Assembly (NCBI RefSeq): GCF_047730085.1
Contig: NZ_CP159830.1
Span: forward strand, 558,001 to 622,000
DNA: 64,000 nt
From: Njordibacter sp937773555
Lineage (GTDB): Bacteria; Pseudomonadota; Gammaproteobacteria; Pseudomonadales; Balneatricaceae
Direction of reading: 5' to 3'
Positions 16,654 through 25,091 of this stretch are shown piece by piece; the stretch's first letter is position 1, and each line of letters opens with the position of its first letter. Position numbers and translations under genes: made by a program. The notes under the pieces are model-generated. The model saw nothing but the letters and a program-made list of their open reading frames with translations. It was not told the origin of the DNA and made no database searches.

Positions 16654-17991
16654 TTATCGGTTGAAGGTAAGGCGTTTGGAGGGCACTGGTTGCTGAATCA
16701 CTTGCTGGCCGTTAAATACTTGCTGACCATTTACCCATGTGCTTTGAATGCTTGAAGAAAATTGATGGTTATGAAACGGCGTCCAGCCACAGTGATAATG
16801 CGTGTTTTTGTTGCTTACAGTAGTGGTCTGGTTCATATCCACTAACACTAGATCGGCGTAGTAACCTTCACGAATAAAACCGCGATTATTTATCGCATAA
16901 CGCTTCGCTGGGTTATGGGCAATCTTTTCAATAACAAGTTCTATACTCAAGCGTTTGTCTTTGACGGCCTCCAATAAACTTAACAAAGCGTGTTCCACTA
17001 AAGGTAAACCGGCCGGTGCTTGGTTATAGTCCTGCTGTTTTTCTTCCAAAGTGTGCGGTGCATGATCAGTCGCAATAATGTCGATTTGATTGGTGTGTAA
17101 GGCTTTTATCAATGCATCACGGTCTTTTGATGACTTAATCGAGGGGTTGCATTTAATTAAATTTCCCAACCGCTGGTAGTCTTGATCACTGAACCAAAGG
17201 TGATGTACACACGCTTCTGCTGTGATGTGTTTGCCTTCAATTGTCCCAGTCTCAAACAAACTCAGTTCTTTTTCTGTAGTGATATGCAGTACATGTAACT
17301 GACTGCGGTATTTTTTTGCGAGGCTTACTGCATAAGATGACGAAGCAAAGCATGCTGCTGTATCCCTTATTATTGGATGATCCAATATGGTTGGAATCCT
17401 TCCTGAACGACTTATTTTTGCAAGGTTTTGCTGAATAATTGGGCTGCTTTCGCAATGAGTCACAATCAATACTGGGCTTTCACAAAAAATAGCGTCGAGT
17501 GCCTTAGGGTTCTCAACTAGTAAATCACCGGTAGATGCCCCCATAAAAACCTTCACACCACAGTGTTTTTGTGGATTCAGAAGTTTGATTTGATCAAGAT
17601 TATTTTCTGTTGCACCCAGATAAAAGGAATAGTTAGCCATGGAGCTTTGCGCCGCTATTACAAACTTATTCTCTAAAGCATCAATTGATGTGGTGGCCGG
17701 ATTGACATTCGGCATTTCCATATAACTGGTAATGCCACCAGCAACCGCCGCACGAGACTCACTGGCAATAGTGCCTTTATGCGTTAAGCCCGGCTCGCGA
17801 AAGTGTACTTGATCATCAATCATACCTGGTAATAGATATTGCCCGCGTGCTTCTATAATTTGATCACCTTGTGAGGCATTTATCTCTGAGCTAATACAGT
17901 CTATGTACCGCCCTCGAATTCTCAGGTCAGATTCTTTGATCGTTCCTTCATTTACGATCAGTGCATTTTTAATAACGACGGAATGAGTCAT
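16654..17991 (-). CDS. Dihydroorotase-like amidohydrolase (Zur-associated PyrC paralogue)
   Basis: The 445-residue protein is an amidohydrolase of the class I dihydroorotase group: GMIDDQVHFREPGLTHKG near residue 58, carboxylated-lysine region GVKVFMGAST, HCES, LHVLHITTEKE and the catalytic ATDHAPHT. The normal first metal ligand of HxH is glutamine here (DDQVHFRE), so it may bind metal differently from PyrC. Zur-regulated PyrC paralogues that back up zinc-dependent pyrimidine synthesis are known. It begins about 45 bases from a strong Zur box and precedes folE2. Confidence 0.88.
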   Translation of the reverse strand: MTHSVVIKNALIVNEGTIKESDLRIRGRYIDCISSEINASQGDQIIEARGQYLLPGMIDDQVHFREPGLTHKGTIASESRAAVAGGITSYMEMPNVNPATTSIDALENKFVIAAQSSMANYSFYLGATENNLDQIKLLNPQKHCGVKVFMGASTGDLLVENPKALDAIFCESPVLIVTHCESSPIIQQNLAKISRSGRIPTILDHPIIRDTAACFASSSYAVSLAKKYRSQLHVLHITTEKELSLFETGTIEGKHITAEACVHHLWFSDQDYQRLGNLIKCNPSIKSSKDRDALIKALHTNQIDIIATDHAPHTLEEKQQDYNQAPAGLPLVEHALLSLLEAVKDKRLSIELVIEKIAHNPAKRYAINNRGFIREGYYADLVLVDMNQTTTVSNKNTHYHCGWTPFHNHQFSSSIQSTWVNGQQVFNGQQVIQQPVPSKRLTFNR

Positions 17992-18034
17992 CTGATTTCA
18001 GGCCTTGTGTTTAAAATTTATATTTTCAAATGTT

Positions 18035-18051
18035 ATGCTATGATATAACAT
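18035..18051. promoter_or_regulatory. Zur box between pyrC-like/folE2 and DUF1636/zur
   Basis: ATGCTATGATATAACAT matches the gammaproteobacterial Zur consensus ATGTTATANTATAACAT at all but two positions. It lies between the divergent dihydroorotase-like gene (start 17991) and DUF1636 gene (start 18149), so it can control both. An upstream ATGTTAT at 18030 adds a further half-site. Confidence 0.75.
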
Positions 18052-18148
18052 ATCTTTCTTGGATTATAGAAATTAAACTCAAAGACACTTTAATGCACAA
18101 ACAACCAATGATACTTATTCAACCGCTTCACATCACAAATGGATCAAC

Positions 18149-18706
18149 ATGAGTGAAACGACTTCGCCTGAGATTAAAGAGTCTCAAACATCGAATGACA
18201 GCGCTCGCTCGAGTGTGCTTCATGTATGCACTTCATGTAGGGCAGCTGGTTCGGTGCGTGAGCCAATTGAAAGTCGTGCTGGTTTTAAACTCTATCAGGC
18301 GCTTCGTGCAATGCTTAATGAAAGCACTTTGGGTGACCATGTAGAGGTTAGGCCTGCTGAGTGTCTTAGCTTATGTCGGCGTCCTTGTGCAATTGCACTC
18401 TCATCAGCCGGCGCGTGGAGCTATCTGTTTGGTGATCAAGATCCCGAGAAAAGCGCAAGTGATATTGTTGAGTGCATCGCGCTATACCTCGATATCCCAG
18501 ACGGGTTCATGCCAAGAAAAACACGCCCAAGGCTGTTACAGGCGAGCATATTAGGACGTGTGCCACCACTCGAAATAGCCACTGGTGAGGGTGACTCTCA
18601 GCCGACCCGCCGCGAAGAACAGTCTGATCGCTCCGCTAATAAAAATTTTAAATTACACGCATCTGCTCAAAGTTCGGGTGATTTAGCAAGTTTAGGATTA
18701 AAGTAA
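18149..18706 (+). CDS. DUF1636 cysteine-rich metal-binding protein
   Basis: The 185-residue product contains the DUF1636 pattern: an N-terminal VCTSC followed by CLSLCRRPCAIAL around residues 70-82 and WSYLFGDQDP. The fold is thioredoxin-like ferredoxin with four cysteines that may bind iron-sulfur or zinc. DUF1636 genes often lie in Zur or CobW/COG0523 clusters; here it is the first gene of a zur-azt-like operon behind a Zur box. The C-terminal about 50 residues are low-complexity and polar. Function unknown. Confidence 0.85.
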   Translation: MSETTSPEIKESQTSNDSARSSVLHVCTSCRAAGSVREPIESRAGFKLYQALRAMLNESTLGDHVEVRPAECLSLCRRPCAIALSSAGAWSYLFGDQDPEKSASDIVECIALYLDIPDGFMPRKTRPRLLQASILGRVPPLEIATGEGDSQPTRREEQSDRSANKNFKLHASAQSSGDLASLGLK

Positions 18707-18809
18707 GGTGCCTAAAATCCAGGTAATATTGGGCTCTTAATCATGCTCAATGACATCGTGCGGATAAACAGCTCACGATAAATATGTATTATAAAATAGG
18801 TGGCCCCAT

Positions 18810-19277
18810 ATGGATACTCAGCAATTAAGTCATATTATTTGTAAAGCAAAGGATATTTGTGCTCGTTCTGGAGGGCGTTTGACTGAAAAGCGCAAACACG
18901 TTTTGGAACACTTGCTGGAATCTAGCACACCGTTATCTGCCTACGAAATTACCGATGCCTACAACAAGGTATCTGAAAAATCCATGCCGACAATGTCTGT
19001 GTATCGCATTTTAGAATTTCTCGAAACAGAGAGCCTAGTGCATAAGCTGAGCTCAGCCAACAAATACGTTGCGTGTTCGCATATATTAGGGGGTTGCTCA
19101 CAAGAGATAACTCAGTTTTTAATCTGTGGTAAATGTCAAAGCACAAAGGAAATCGCAGTCTCAAAAGGCATCATTGATGAATTGGGTAAACTCGTGGATA
19201 AAGTAGGTTACAGGCTTACGAATTCAAAGTTGGAGCTGCAATGCTTATGCAATAATTGTTCGGCGAGTACGGCTTAG
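18810..19277 (+). CDS. zur: Zinc uptake regulator, Fur family
   Basis: This 155-residue Fur-family repressor has a winged helix (about residues 12-90: LTEKRKHVLEHLLESS, PTMSVYRILEFLE) and paired cysteines CGKC near 113 and CLCNNC near the C-terminus that form the structural zinc site. The neighbourhood (folE2, DUF1636, zinc ABC remnant, Zur boxes) identifies it as Zur rather than Fur. It would bind the 17-bp palindromes when zinc-loaded. AGGTGG precedes the start. It is not preceded by its own clear Zur box and is probably transcribed with DUF1636. Confidence 0.9.
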   Translation: MDTQQLSHIICKAKDICARSGGRLTEKRKHVLEHLLESSTPLSAYEITDAYNKVSEKSMPTMSVYRILEFLETESLVHKLSSANKYVACSHILGGCSQEITQFLICGKCQSTKEIAVSKGIIDELGKLVDKVGYRLTNSKLELQCLCNNCSASTA

Positions 19278-19332
19278 TCATGCGGAATAATCTACATCGA
19301 TTGCTTGAGTCCACCTCTCCAGGTGAACAAGC

Positions 19333-19461
19333 GTGAAGAAGCTCAAGGTCATGCTGCCAAACCCTCTGCTGTATTGGAGTGTCTTCAGTCGCATAGGTTT
19401 GGCAATCGGCTTGAGCATGATCATGTGGGCACTAGTAGTAGGAATGACCTATTCATCATGA
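19333..19461 (+). CDS. Small single-pass membrane protein (42 residues)
   Basis: A short frame begins with GTG preceded by AGGTGA at good spacing. It encodes a basic start (VKKLKVMLPNPLLYW) and one hydrophobic segment ending VVGMTYSS. Its TGA overlaps the ATG of the aztA pseudogene in an ATGA arrangement, which suggests a real translationally coupled gene. I do not recognise the family; by position it may assist zinc transport. Confidence 0.5.
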   Translation: MKKLKVMLPNPLLYWSVFSRIGLAIGLSMIMWALVVGMTYSS

Positions 19462-19922
19462 GTACTTGACTTAACAATCTCACGCTTGCCTACGAACGAC
19501 ATCCTGCGGTGCACCATCTAACCGCCACGATCGCTCAAGGTGACTGGCTGGCCATAGTAGGCCCAAACGGCGCAGGTAAATCGACTTTGTTGAATGCCAT
19601 GGCTGGGCTAACAGCCATAAATGAAGGCAGTATTGAAGGCCTATGCCCAAATACAGTAGCTTATCTGCCGCAGCAAGCTCAGTTAGATAACAGTTTCCCT
19701 CTTACTGTATTTGAACTAGTCGTCATGGGCTTATGGGCCAAACTTGGCTTTTCTAAATCGCTGAGCGGGTTGCAACATAAGCAATGCGTAGATGCTATCG
19801 CAGTGGTCGGTTTACAGGGTTTTGAGCACCGGATGATTAATACGCTGTCCGGTGGGCAACTGCAACGCTGCTTGTTTGCACGAGTATTGCTGCAAAATCA
19901 ACCCGTGATCCTTTCAGCTTAG
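19458..19922 (+). pseudogene. aztA: Broken zinc ABC transporter ATPase (AztA-like)
   Basis: Reading from the ATG at 19458, codon 4 is TGA; after it the frame continues NNLTLAYERHPAVHHL, then Walker A GPNGAGKST, VAYLPQQAQLDNSFPL and the LSGGQLQR signature. The frame ends at PVILSA, exactly where Walker B LDEP should follow. Both an early nonsense codon and a 3' truncation are therefore present. The HPAVHHL and SFPLTVFELVVMGLW features resemble AztA of the AztABC zinc importer. The permease and binding-protein genes are absent. A GTG restart at 19509 could give a fragment that lacks Walker B. Confidence 0.82.
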
Positions 19923-20025
19923 ATCATTTGAATTATTTCGTAAAAATACCATAAGTCCTGAAATAATCACCTTTGATGAGCTATACGAAAGAGCTAGATT
20001 TATTGTAGAGCACAACGAAAGCTAA
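19912..20025 (+). pseudogene. 3' remnant of a DUF4263 (Shedu-like) gene
   Basis: In the frame next to the aztA break the codons read LRSFELFRKNTISPEIITFD and then ELYERARFIVEHNES, ending in TAA inside an attC site. The pattern FELFR...EIITFDELYERA resembles the C-terminal end of DUF4263 proteins, whose members include the Shedu antiphage nuclease. Only about 36 codons are left, with no start. It looks like the tail of a defence cassette truncated by the event that also cut aztA. Confidence 0.5.
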
Positions 20026-20122
20026 CAAGAAAATCAACAAGGACACGAAATAGTTGGCTACGTTTCGCTTCGCGTCACAATTTTAGCCAACCATTACTTA
20101 GCCTGTTATTTGGGCGTTATAT
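20020..20122 (+). repeat. attC site 2
   Basis: AGCTAAC at 20020-20026 and GTTATAT at 20116-20122 (inside TTGGGCGTTAT) are the outer cores. The central arms GTTGGCTA and TAGCCAAC pair over 8 bp. The site closes the DUF4263 remnant and precedes the LprI-like cassette. Confidence 0.75.
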
Positions 20123-20137
20123 TCACAGGAGTTTCAA

Positions 20138-20614
20138 TTGAACATTAAAGTCACTTTATTATTCATTGTTATTTTACCATTTTTTTCTTCGGCAAATAGT
20201 GGATCTTCATGTATTGAAACGGCAATGACACAGTCATCTATGAATCAATGTGCTGGAATACGGTATAAAGCAGCAGATGCAGAATTAACTCGTGTGTATC
20301 AAAAAATTCGTGAAATCTATAAAGATGATAAAGTTCTTTTATCTAAGCTTAAAGAATCTCAACTAGCTTGGATTAAATTACGTAATGCAAACTTTAAGTT
20401 AGAATACCCATACACCGAGGTGCCAAAGTATTATGGCTCTTCTTTTTCAATGTGTGCGTCTGGTTTTAATGCTCAACTCACTCTTCACAGAACTGAATAT
20501 CTTAAACGTTGGCTTATCGGAAAAAAAGAAGGAGATGTTTGTGGTGGCTCTCAAAAGAGTGAGTGGCAACTAGAGAAGGCTTTGCAAAGTGACTATAGCA
20601 AACCATTCAAGTAG
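20138..20614 (+). CDS. LprI-like (DUF1311) secreted protein
   Basis: The 158-residue product starts with a signal peptide (MNIKVTLLFIVILPFFSSANS) and has a DUF1311/LprI domain: CIETAMTQSSMNQCAG, then LKESQLAWIKLRNA. LprI of Mycobacterium inhibits lysozyme; the domain is common in secreted proteins. The start is a TTG at 20138, because AGGAG lies seven bases upstream and no nearby ATG exists. It sits directly after attC 2 and is a typical single-gene cassette. Confidence 0.8.
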   Translation: MNIKVTLLFIVILPFFSSANSGSSCIETAMTQSSMNQCAGIRYKAADAELTRVYQKIREIYKDDKVLLSKLKESQLAWIKLRNANFKLEYPYTEVPKYYGSSFSMCASGFNAQLTLHRTEYLKRWLIGKKEGDVCGGSQKSEWQLEKALQSDYSKPFK

Positions 20615-20624
20615 GCCAAATACC

Positions 20625-20664
20625 AGTTGGCTATTTGCTCTTTCGTCGCTTATTTTAGCCAACT
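20625..20664 (+). repeat. Degenerate attC core
   Basis: AGTTGGCTA (20625-20633) and TAGCCAACT (20656-20664) repeat the central stem of attC 2, but the outer TAAC and GCGTTA cores are absent. It lies just after the LprI-like gene, where its attC is expected, so this is probably a decayed site. Confidence 0.5.
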
Positions 20665-20777
20665 ATATTATTGCTTTGTCTGCGATAAAGAAAAACAGCC
20701 TAATATTACAATATTTCTTCAGTGGCTAAAGCAGTAGTTGGCAGAAACACAATAAAGGCACTAGCTGAACTTTTTAC

Positions 20778-21683
20778 TTACAAACGTCGCTGATTTTTTT
20801 CAATAAAAGTCCAAGCAATAAAACGGCTCACTTTTTTCCCTTGCGCCATGTCGATGACTTTACGTTCAGCAACCTTGGCTTTTTCTAATAGCTTACACAG
20901 TGGCTTAAGGTTATCTTTCTTGGATACCAGCGAACTAAACCATAAACACTGATCGGCAAACTCAATACTCTGCTCGATCATGTTAGCAATAAACTGCATC
21001 TCACCACCGGGACACCAAAGTTCGGTGTTCTGGCCGCCAAAATTAAGTTTATTCGACGGCCCTTTACCTAGATTTTTCCATTTGCGCTGGGTGCCTTTAT
21101 TTGCCGCTTCAGGCGATGCGTGAAAAGGTGGGTTGCACAATGTTAGGTGAAAAAAATCACTAGGCTCTATCACGCCTTTAAAAATATGCTTGCGTTTTTT
21201 TTGTAGCTTAAGGTTTATTTTTAACTTATTAAATTGGCACAGTTGCTTAGCTACATTAATTGACACTGGGTCTATATCCACACCTGTGAAGTGCCAGCTG
21301 TACTCACTTTGGCCTGTTAGCGGATAAACCAAATTAGCGCCGGTACCAATATCTAAGACTTTGATATCACGCCCACGCGGAATGGTCTGCTTATTATCAC
21401 TGGCCAGTAAATCTGCCAAATAATGAATATAGTCCACACGACCGGGGATGGGTGGGCACAAATAGTTTGCCGGAATGTCCCAAAAATTAATCTTATAGTG
21501 TGTTTTTAGCAGAGCCCGATTAAGAGCACGAACCGCTTGCTCGTTGTTAAAATCGATCGTCGTCTGCCCCGCAGGGTGGCTCACAATAAAAGCCTTTAGC
21601 TCGGGCGACTGTGCCGCTAGCTGAGTAAAATCATAACCGTCTCGGTGTTGATTGCGAGGGTGTAATTGGGTATCTCTAGCCAT
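20778..21683 (-). CDS. rlmF: 23S rRNA (adenine1618-N6)-methyltransferase RlmF
   Basis: The 301-residue enzyme begins LHPRNQHRDGYDF and has the RlmF blocks NFWDIPANYLCPPIPGRVDY, the SAM site VLDIGTGANLVYPL and the NPPF catalytic motif (LCNPPFHASPEAA). It methylates A1618 of 23S rRNA. The internal ATG at 21683 matches the start of known RlmF proteins; a longer in-frame ATG at 21725 is possible. It lies antisense to the cassettes and with no attC next to it, so it is probably ancestral or separately inserted DNA. Confidence 0.92.
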   Translation of the reverse strand: MARDTQLHPRNQHRDGYDFTQLAAQSPELKAFIVSHPAGQTTIDFNNEQAVRALNRALLKTHYKINFWDIPANYLCPPIPGRVDYIHYLADLLASDNKQTIPRGRDIKVLDIGTGANLVYPLTGQSEYSWHFTGVDIDPVSINVAKQLCQFNKLKINLKLQKKRKHIFKGVIEPSDFFHLTLCNPPFHASPEAANKGTQRKWKNLGKGPSNKLNFGGQNTELWCPGGEMQFIANMIEQSIEFADQCLWFSSLVSKKDNLKPLCKLLEKAKVAERKVIDMAQGKKVSRFIAWTFIEKNQRRL

Positions 21684-21746
21684 GGGGCAGTCTTCATTGG
21701 GGCGGGAGGTTGATGGTAGCAACATTTGGGTTAGATAAGGGTTTAA

Positions 21747-21842
21747 TTACTTAATTCTGTTAATGCTTATCTGACCCCGATTATTCACCCCGATTATTCC
21801 AATGCTTATCTGACCCCGATTATTCTCGTTAGAATTGTTCAT
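21747..21842 (-). other. Short ORF with strong ribosome site, insertion-sequence remnant
   Basis: A 31-codon frame starts at 21842 behind TAAGGAGG and encodes a peptide rich in NNRGQIS repeats, because it crosses two 25-base direct repeats. Upstream on its strand is a palindrome-rich stretch (GGACTGGTGGAGTCC at about 21883-21897). The strong translation signal with a degenerate frame suggests the 5' end of a lost transposase gene. I cannot name the element. Confidence 0.3.
21762..21825. repeat. Two 25-bp direct repeats with a CTGACCCCGATTATT core
   Basis: The unit AATGCTTATCTGACCCCGAT followed by TATTC occurs at 21762-21786 and again at 21801-21825, with a partial copy (CACCCCGATTATTCC) between them. 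The unit resembles the GGGGTCAGATAAGC sequences found beside some transposase genes. No complete transposase is present. Confidence 0.6.
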
Positions 21843-21914
21843 GGTATGGCCTCCTTAGTTTTTGTCGACACCAGCCTACGTAAGTGGACTGGTGGAGTCC
21901 ATACATCGCTTACG

Positions 21915-22949
21915 TTAATGTTCCTGAGATCTATTTAACAGCCATAAGAAAAACCCACCACCCACAAGACCAGTAATAATTCCAATAGGCAAGTCTTCTG
22001 GTTGAATCAGTGTTCTGGCTAGAATGTCGGCCCAGACTAAAAAAATGGCGCCAATCAGCATTGAAGCAGGTATTACTTTGACGTTATTACCGCCAATAAT
22101 GAGTCGTGATATATGCGGGATAATCAACCCTACAAAACCGATAATTCCAGAAAATGCTACCATTATTCCAGTAATCAGTGAGGATACAATAAACACATAG
22201 ATCCGATTTTTTCGTGGAGAAATACCTAAGGTTAGGGCAGTTTCATCACCTACCATAATGGCATTAAGAGTATTACTTATTGATAAAAACCAAATACTCG
22301 CGCCCACTAAAATGATTAATGGCCAAGCTAGCATGTCCCATGTGGCAAGACCTAGACCACCAAGCATCCAAAATACTGCAGTATGAGAGGCTTTAGGATC
22401 GCCTAAAAATATCAAACCATTGGCCAATCCCATTAATATAAAAGACACGGCAACACCCGTGAGTATTAAGCGGTTGGCGCTAACATCTGTTGTGTTAGAT
22501 AAAATTAACAATACAATACTGGCCGCTAGCAGTGCGCCGATAAAAGCAAACAAAGGCACGGTCAGTGCGCCTAAAAATAGTCCGGTATGTAGCAAGGCCA
22601 GCACTGCTCCAAAAGCGGCCCCAGAAGATATCCCCAACAGGTGAGGGTCTGATAAGGGATTGCGAGTAACCGCTTGTAACGCGGCTCCTACCAAGGCTAA
22701 ACCTGCCCCGACCATTGCCGCTAGTAGTGCTCTTGGTAATCGAACTTGCCATACAATGGCAGCCTGCCCACGACTCCATGTGGGTTCTATATCTGCAAGA
22801 TGAAGATGATGGCTAATAATCCCCCATACATGTGTAAGGGGGATGGAAATAGAGCCTACACTGACAGCAATAGAGATCGAAAAAATAAGAACAACACCGC
22901 CAATAAGCCAACCACTGATCATTATATTTGATGCGAGTTTATTCTTCAT
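21915..22949 (-). CDS. FecCD-family ABC transporter permease (Zur-linked)
   Basis: The 344-residue product is a FecCD/BtuC-type permease with about nine or ten hydrophobic segments and conserved RLPRALLAAMVGAGLALVGA and GFVGLIIPH blocks. It would form the membrane channel of an importer for a metal chelate or cobalamin-like compound. It is the last gene of an ATPase-binding protein-permease operon that begins at a Zur box, so zinc or a zinc-metallophore complex is the most economical substrate. No TonB-dependent receptor gene is nearby. Confidence 0.9.
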   Translation of the reverse strand: MKNKLASNIMISGWLIGGVVLIFSISIAVSVGSISIPLTHVWGIISHHLHLADIEPTWSRGQAAIVWQVRLPRALLAAMVGAGLALVGAALQAVTRNPLSDPHLLGISSGAAFGAVLALLHTGLFLGALTVPLFAFIGALLAASIVLLILSNTTDVSANRLILTGVAVSFILMGLANGLIFLGDPKASHTAVFWMLGGLGLATWDMLAWPLIILVGASIWFLSISNTLNAIMVGDETALTLGISPRKNRIYVFIVSSLITGIMVAFSGIIGFVGLIIPHISRLIIGGNNVKVIPASMLIGAIFLVWADILARTLIQPEDLPIGIITGLVGGGFFLWLLNRSQEH

Positions 22950-23018
22950 AGCATTGATGTTCTATTACGTTGATGTTCAATAAAGCCTCTTTTTTATTAA
23001 GACTATTCCTCATCAACG

Positions 23019-23957
23019 CTATTTGTTATGAAAAGCTTTAGCTAATTTTTTTATCGCGTCGATATTACGAGGGCCGGGAGTGGCTTCAACATATTCCAAT
23101 ACCACGAAACGATTATTTATCACGGCATCCATGCTCGATAACGCAGGTTGTTGTTTTAAAAATGCTATTTTTTGTTCAGCCGTGACTTTGCCATAATTCA
23201 CAATCACAATGACCTCAGGGTTACGATCAATTACGGGTTCCCAGGCGACTTTTGTCCAAGAACTATCTATGTCATCCATAATATTTTTACCGCCAGCGGC
23301 TTCTATCATGGCGGTTGGCATGGCATATTTACCCGCAGTAAACGGGCTATCTTCACCACTATCATAAATAAATACTTGGGGTGTTGAGCTGCCCGAAATA
23401 GAGGTTGTAATATCGATTAATTGTGTTTTCCAATCGGCAATGAGTTTTTCTGCCCGGTCTTCTACTTTAAAAATAATGCCTAGGTTACGAATATCGTTAT
23501 ACATATCCGCCATGCTAATATTTTTACGTGGCATGATATGCACACAACTTTCGGTTAATTCATAGACGGCAATATCAAACGCAGCTAAGGTTTCTGGTGT
23601 GACTTCGCCGCCAACGCGCATACCGTAATTCCAACCAGCAAACCAAAAATCTAGGTCAGCACCAATCAATACTTCTTTAGTGGGATAACGGGGAGATAAT
23701 TCTGGTAATTCAGCTACGCTTTCTCGCATTTTGGCATCTAATTTGTTCCAGCCGGAGATCCCGGTATAGCCAACCATATGATCTTCCAAGCCTAAAACGA
23801 GCATCATTTCAGTTAAGTTAACATCGTTAGAGGCCGCTCGGGTAGGTACCTTATCGAAGGTGACTTGCCTATTACAGCTTTCAACAGTGACAGGTGAGGC
23901 TAATGTTTGAACACTCATAGCAGCGAAAAGTATGGGAGTGATAATTGAACGTAACAT
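23019..23957 (-). CDS. Metal/metallophore ABC transporter substrate-binding protein
   Basis: The 312-residue protein starts with a signal peptide (MLRSIITPILFAAMSVQTLA) and has a helical-backbone (FepB/BtuF-type) binding fold. Distinctive is LTESCVHIMPRKN near residue 135 with DFWFAGWNYGMRVGGEVTPE before it, a pattern I associate with binding proteins annotated as F420-0 transporters. There is no lipobox, so it should be soluble in the periplasm. It sits between the ATPase and permease genes in the Zur-box operon. Confidence 0.85.
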   Translation of the reverse strand: MLRSIITPILFAAMSVQTLASPVTVESCNRQVTFDKVPTRAASNDVNLTEMMLVLGLEDHMVGYTGISGWNKLDAKMRESVAELPELSPRYPTKEVLIGADLDFWFAGWNYGMRVGGEVTPETLAAFDIAVYELTESCVHIMPRKNISMADMYNDIRNLGIIFKVEDRAEKLIADWKTQLIDITTSISGSSTPQVFIYDSGEDSPFTAGKYAMPTAMIEAAGGKNIMDDIDSSWTKVAWEPVIDRNPEVIVIVNYGKVTAEQKIAFLKQQPALSSMDAVINNRFVVLEYVEATPGPRNIDAIKKLAKAFHNK

Positions 23958-23966
23958 AGGGATTCC

Positions 23967-24812
23967 TTAGGCAAAAACTTGACAGTTATTAGGTAGAGAA
24001 AAGGTAAAAAAGTCATCTTTATCTTGGCGTGCAGCTCGGATAGCAAATGCTTGATTGATATTGACGGTATTCAACATGTCTTGTGTTGGGCCATGGGCAA
24101 CCGCAAGCCCTTGATTGAGTATTAATACATCGTCGGTAAAACCATGCGCAAGATTTAAATCGTGCAGTGCCACGACTACCGTAATATTCATTTGTTTTAG
24201 TAGTCGTAATACTTCTAATTGGTGGCGAATATCAAGATGGTTGGTTGGCTCATCGAGTATGAGTAACTTTGGACGCTGGACTAGGGCGCGAGCAATCATG
24301 ACACGCTGACGTTCGCCGCCAGAAAGTTCGGAACACTGCCGAGAAGTAAGATGAGCGAGCGAAAAGATTTCTAACACCCAATCAATAAGACGTTGGTCTT
24401 GCTGATTAGGTTGCGACAAACTACCGCCATAAGGGAGTAAGCCAAGTTTAATAATATCTAATACATTTAAAGAAAATTCGGCAGGCTGTTCTTGTACTAC
24501 AGCAGCAACCAAGCGAGCAGCGTGCTGGCCGGGTAACTTATGTAGCTCTTGATTATCAACGTAAATCTTACCGTATTTAGGTTTATGCAAACGATACAAT
24601 AACTTGAGTAGTGTAGATTTCCCCGCACCATTGGCGCCCACCACACCCAGTACTTTACCCGGTAATAATTCGAAAGACAGGGGTTTAAGTATTCCCCAAG
24701 CCACAGCATCTACTTTTAGATGAGCCGGTGTTGAAAAAGGCGTTTTCGCGGACTTGTTAAGTGCGATCACCGATGGTTGTTTGGCTGATGGGGTACGGCT
24801 AATCAAATTCAT
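23967..24812 (-). CDS. ABC transporter ATP-binding protein (FecE family, Zur-linked)
   Basis: The 281-residue ATPase has Walker A GANGAGKST near residue 58, the signature LSGGERQRV, Walker B LLILDEP and the H-loop VVALHDLN. About 30 polar residues precede the domain. It energises the importer made with the next two genes. The start is 49 bases from a near-perfect Zur box, so the operon should be induced when zinc is scarce. Confidence 0.9.
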   Translation of the reverse strand: MNLISRTPSAKQPSVIALNKSAKTPFSTPAHLKVDAVAWGILKPLSFELLPGKVLGVVGANGAGKSTLLKLLYRLHKPKYGKIYVDNQELHKLPGQHAARLVAAVVQEQPAEFSLNVLDIIKLGLLPYGGSLSQPNQQDQRLIDWVLEIFSLAHLTSRQCSELSGGERQRVMIARALVQRPKLLILDEPTNHLDIRHQLEVLRLLKQMNITVVVALHDLNLAHGFTDDVLILNQGLAVAHGPTQDMLNTVNINQAFAIRAARQDKDDFFTFSLPNNCQVFA

Positions 24813-24860
24813 AGGCGTATGCTCTTCTCCAGGACTGTAGTTTAAATTTAATTTAGTGTT

Positions 24861-24877
24861 ATGTTATAACATAACAT
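24861..24877 (-). promoter_or_regulatory. Zur box of the ABC transporter operon
   Basis: ATGTTATAACATAACAT differs from ATGTTATANTATAACAT at one position, and the surrounding TTATGTTATAACATAA is a perfect palindrome. It lies just upstream of the ATPase gene on the minus strand. Confidence 0.8.
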
Positions 24878-25091
24878 AATGAGGTTTGATTCTAACTAAT
24901 TGTAATCCCCTTTGTAAAGGTATTTTTGAGTACCTACGTTAACTTACTCTTAGAGCATTGATTGAATACCGTTTAGCGCATGCTGATGTAATGCAGAGTT
25001 GGGGGTCTGGTTTAGTTAAGGTTCTGATTTTTAGTGATTTTTTGTTAATCCCAATTATTTATTAGGCTTGAACTAGTCGTCAACCAAATGT

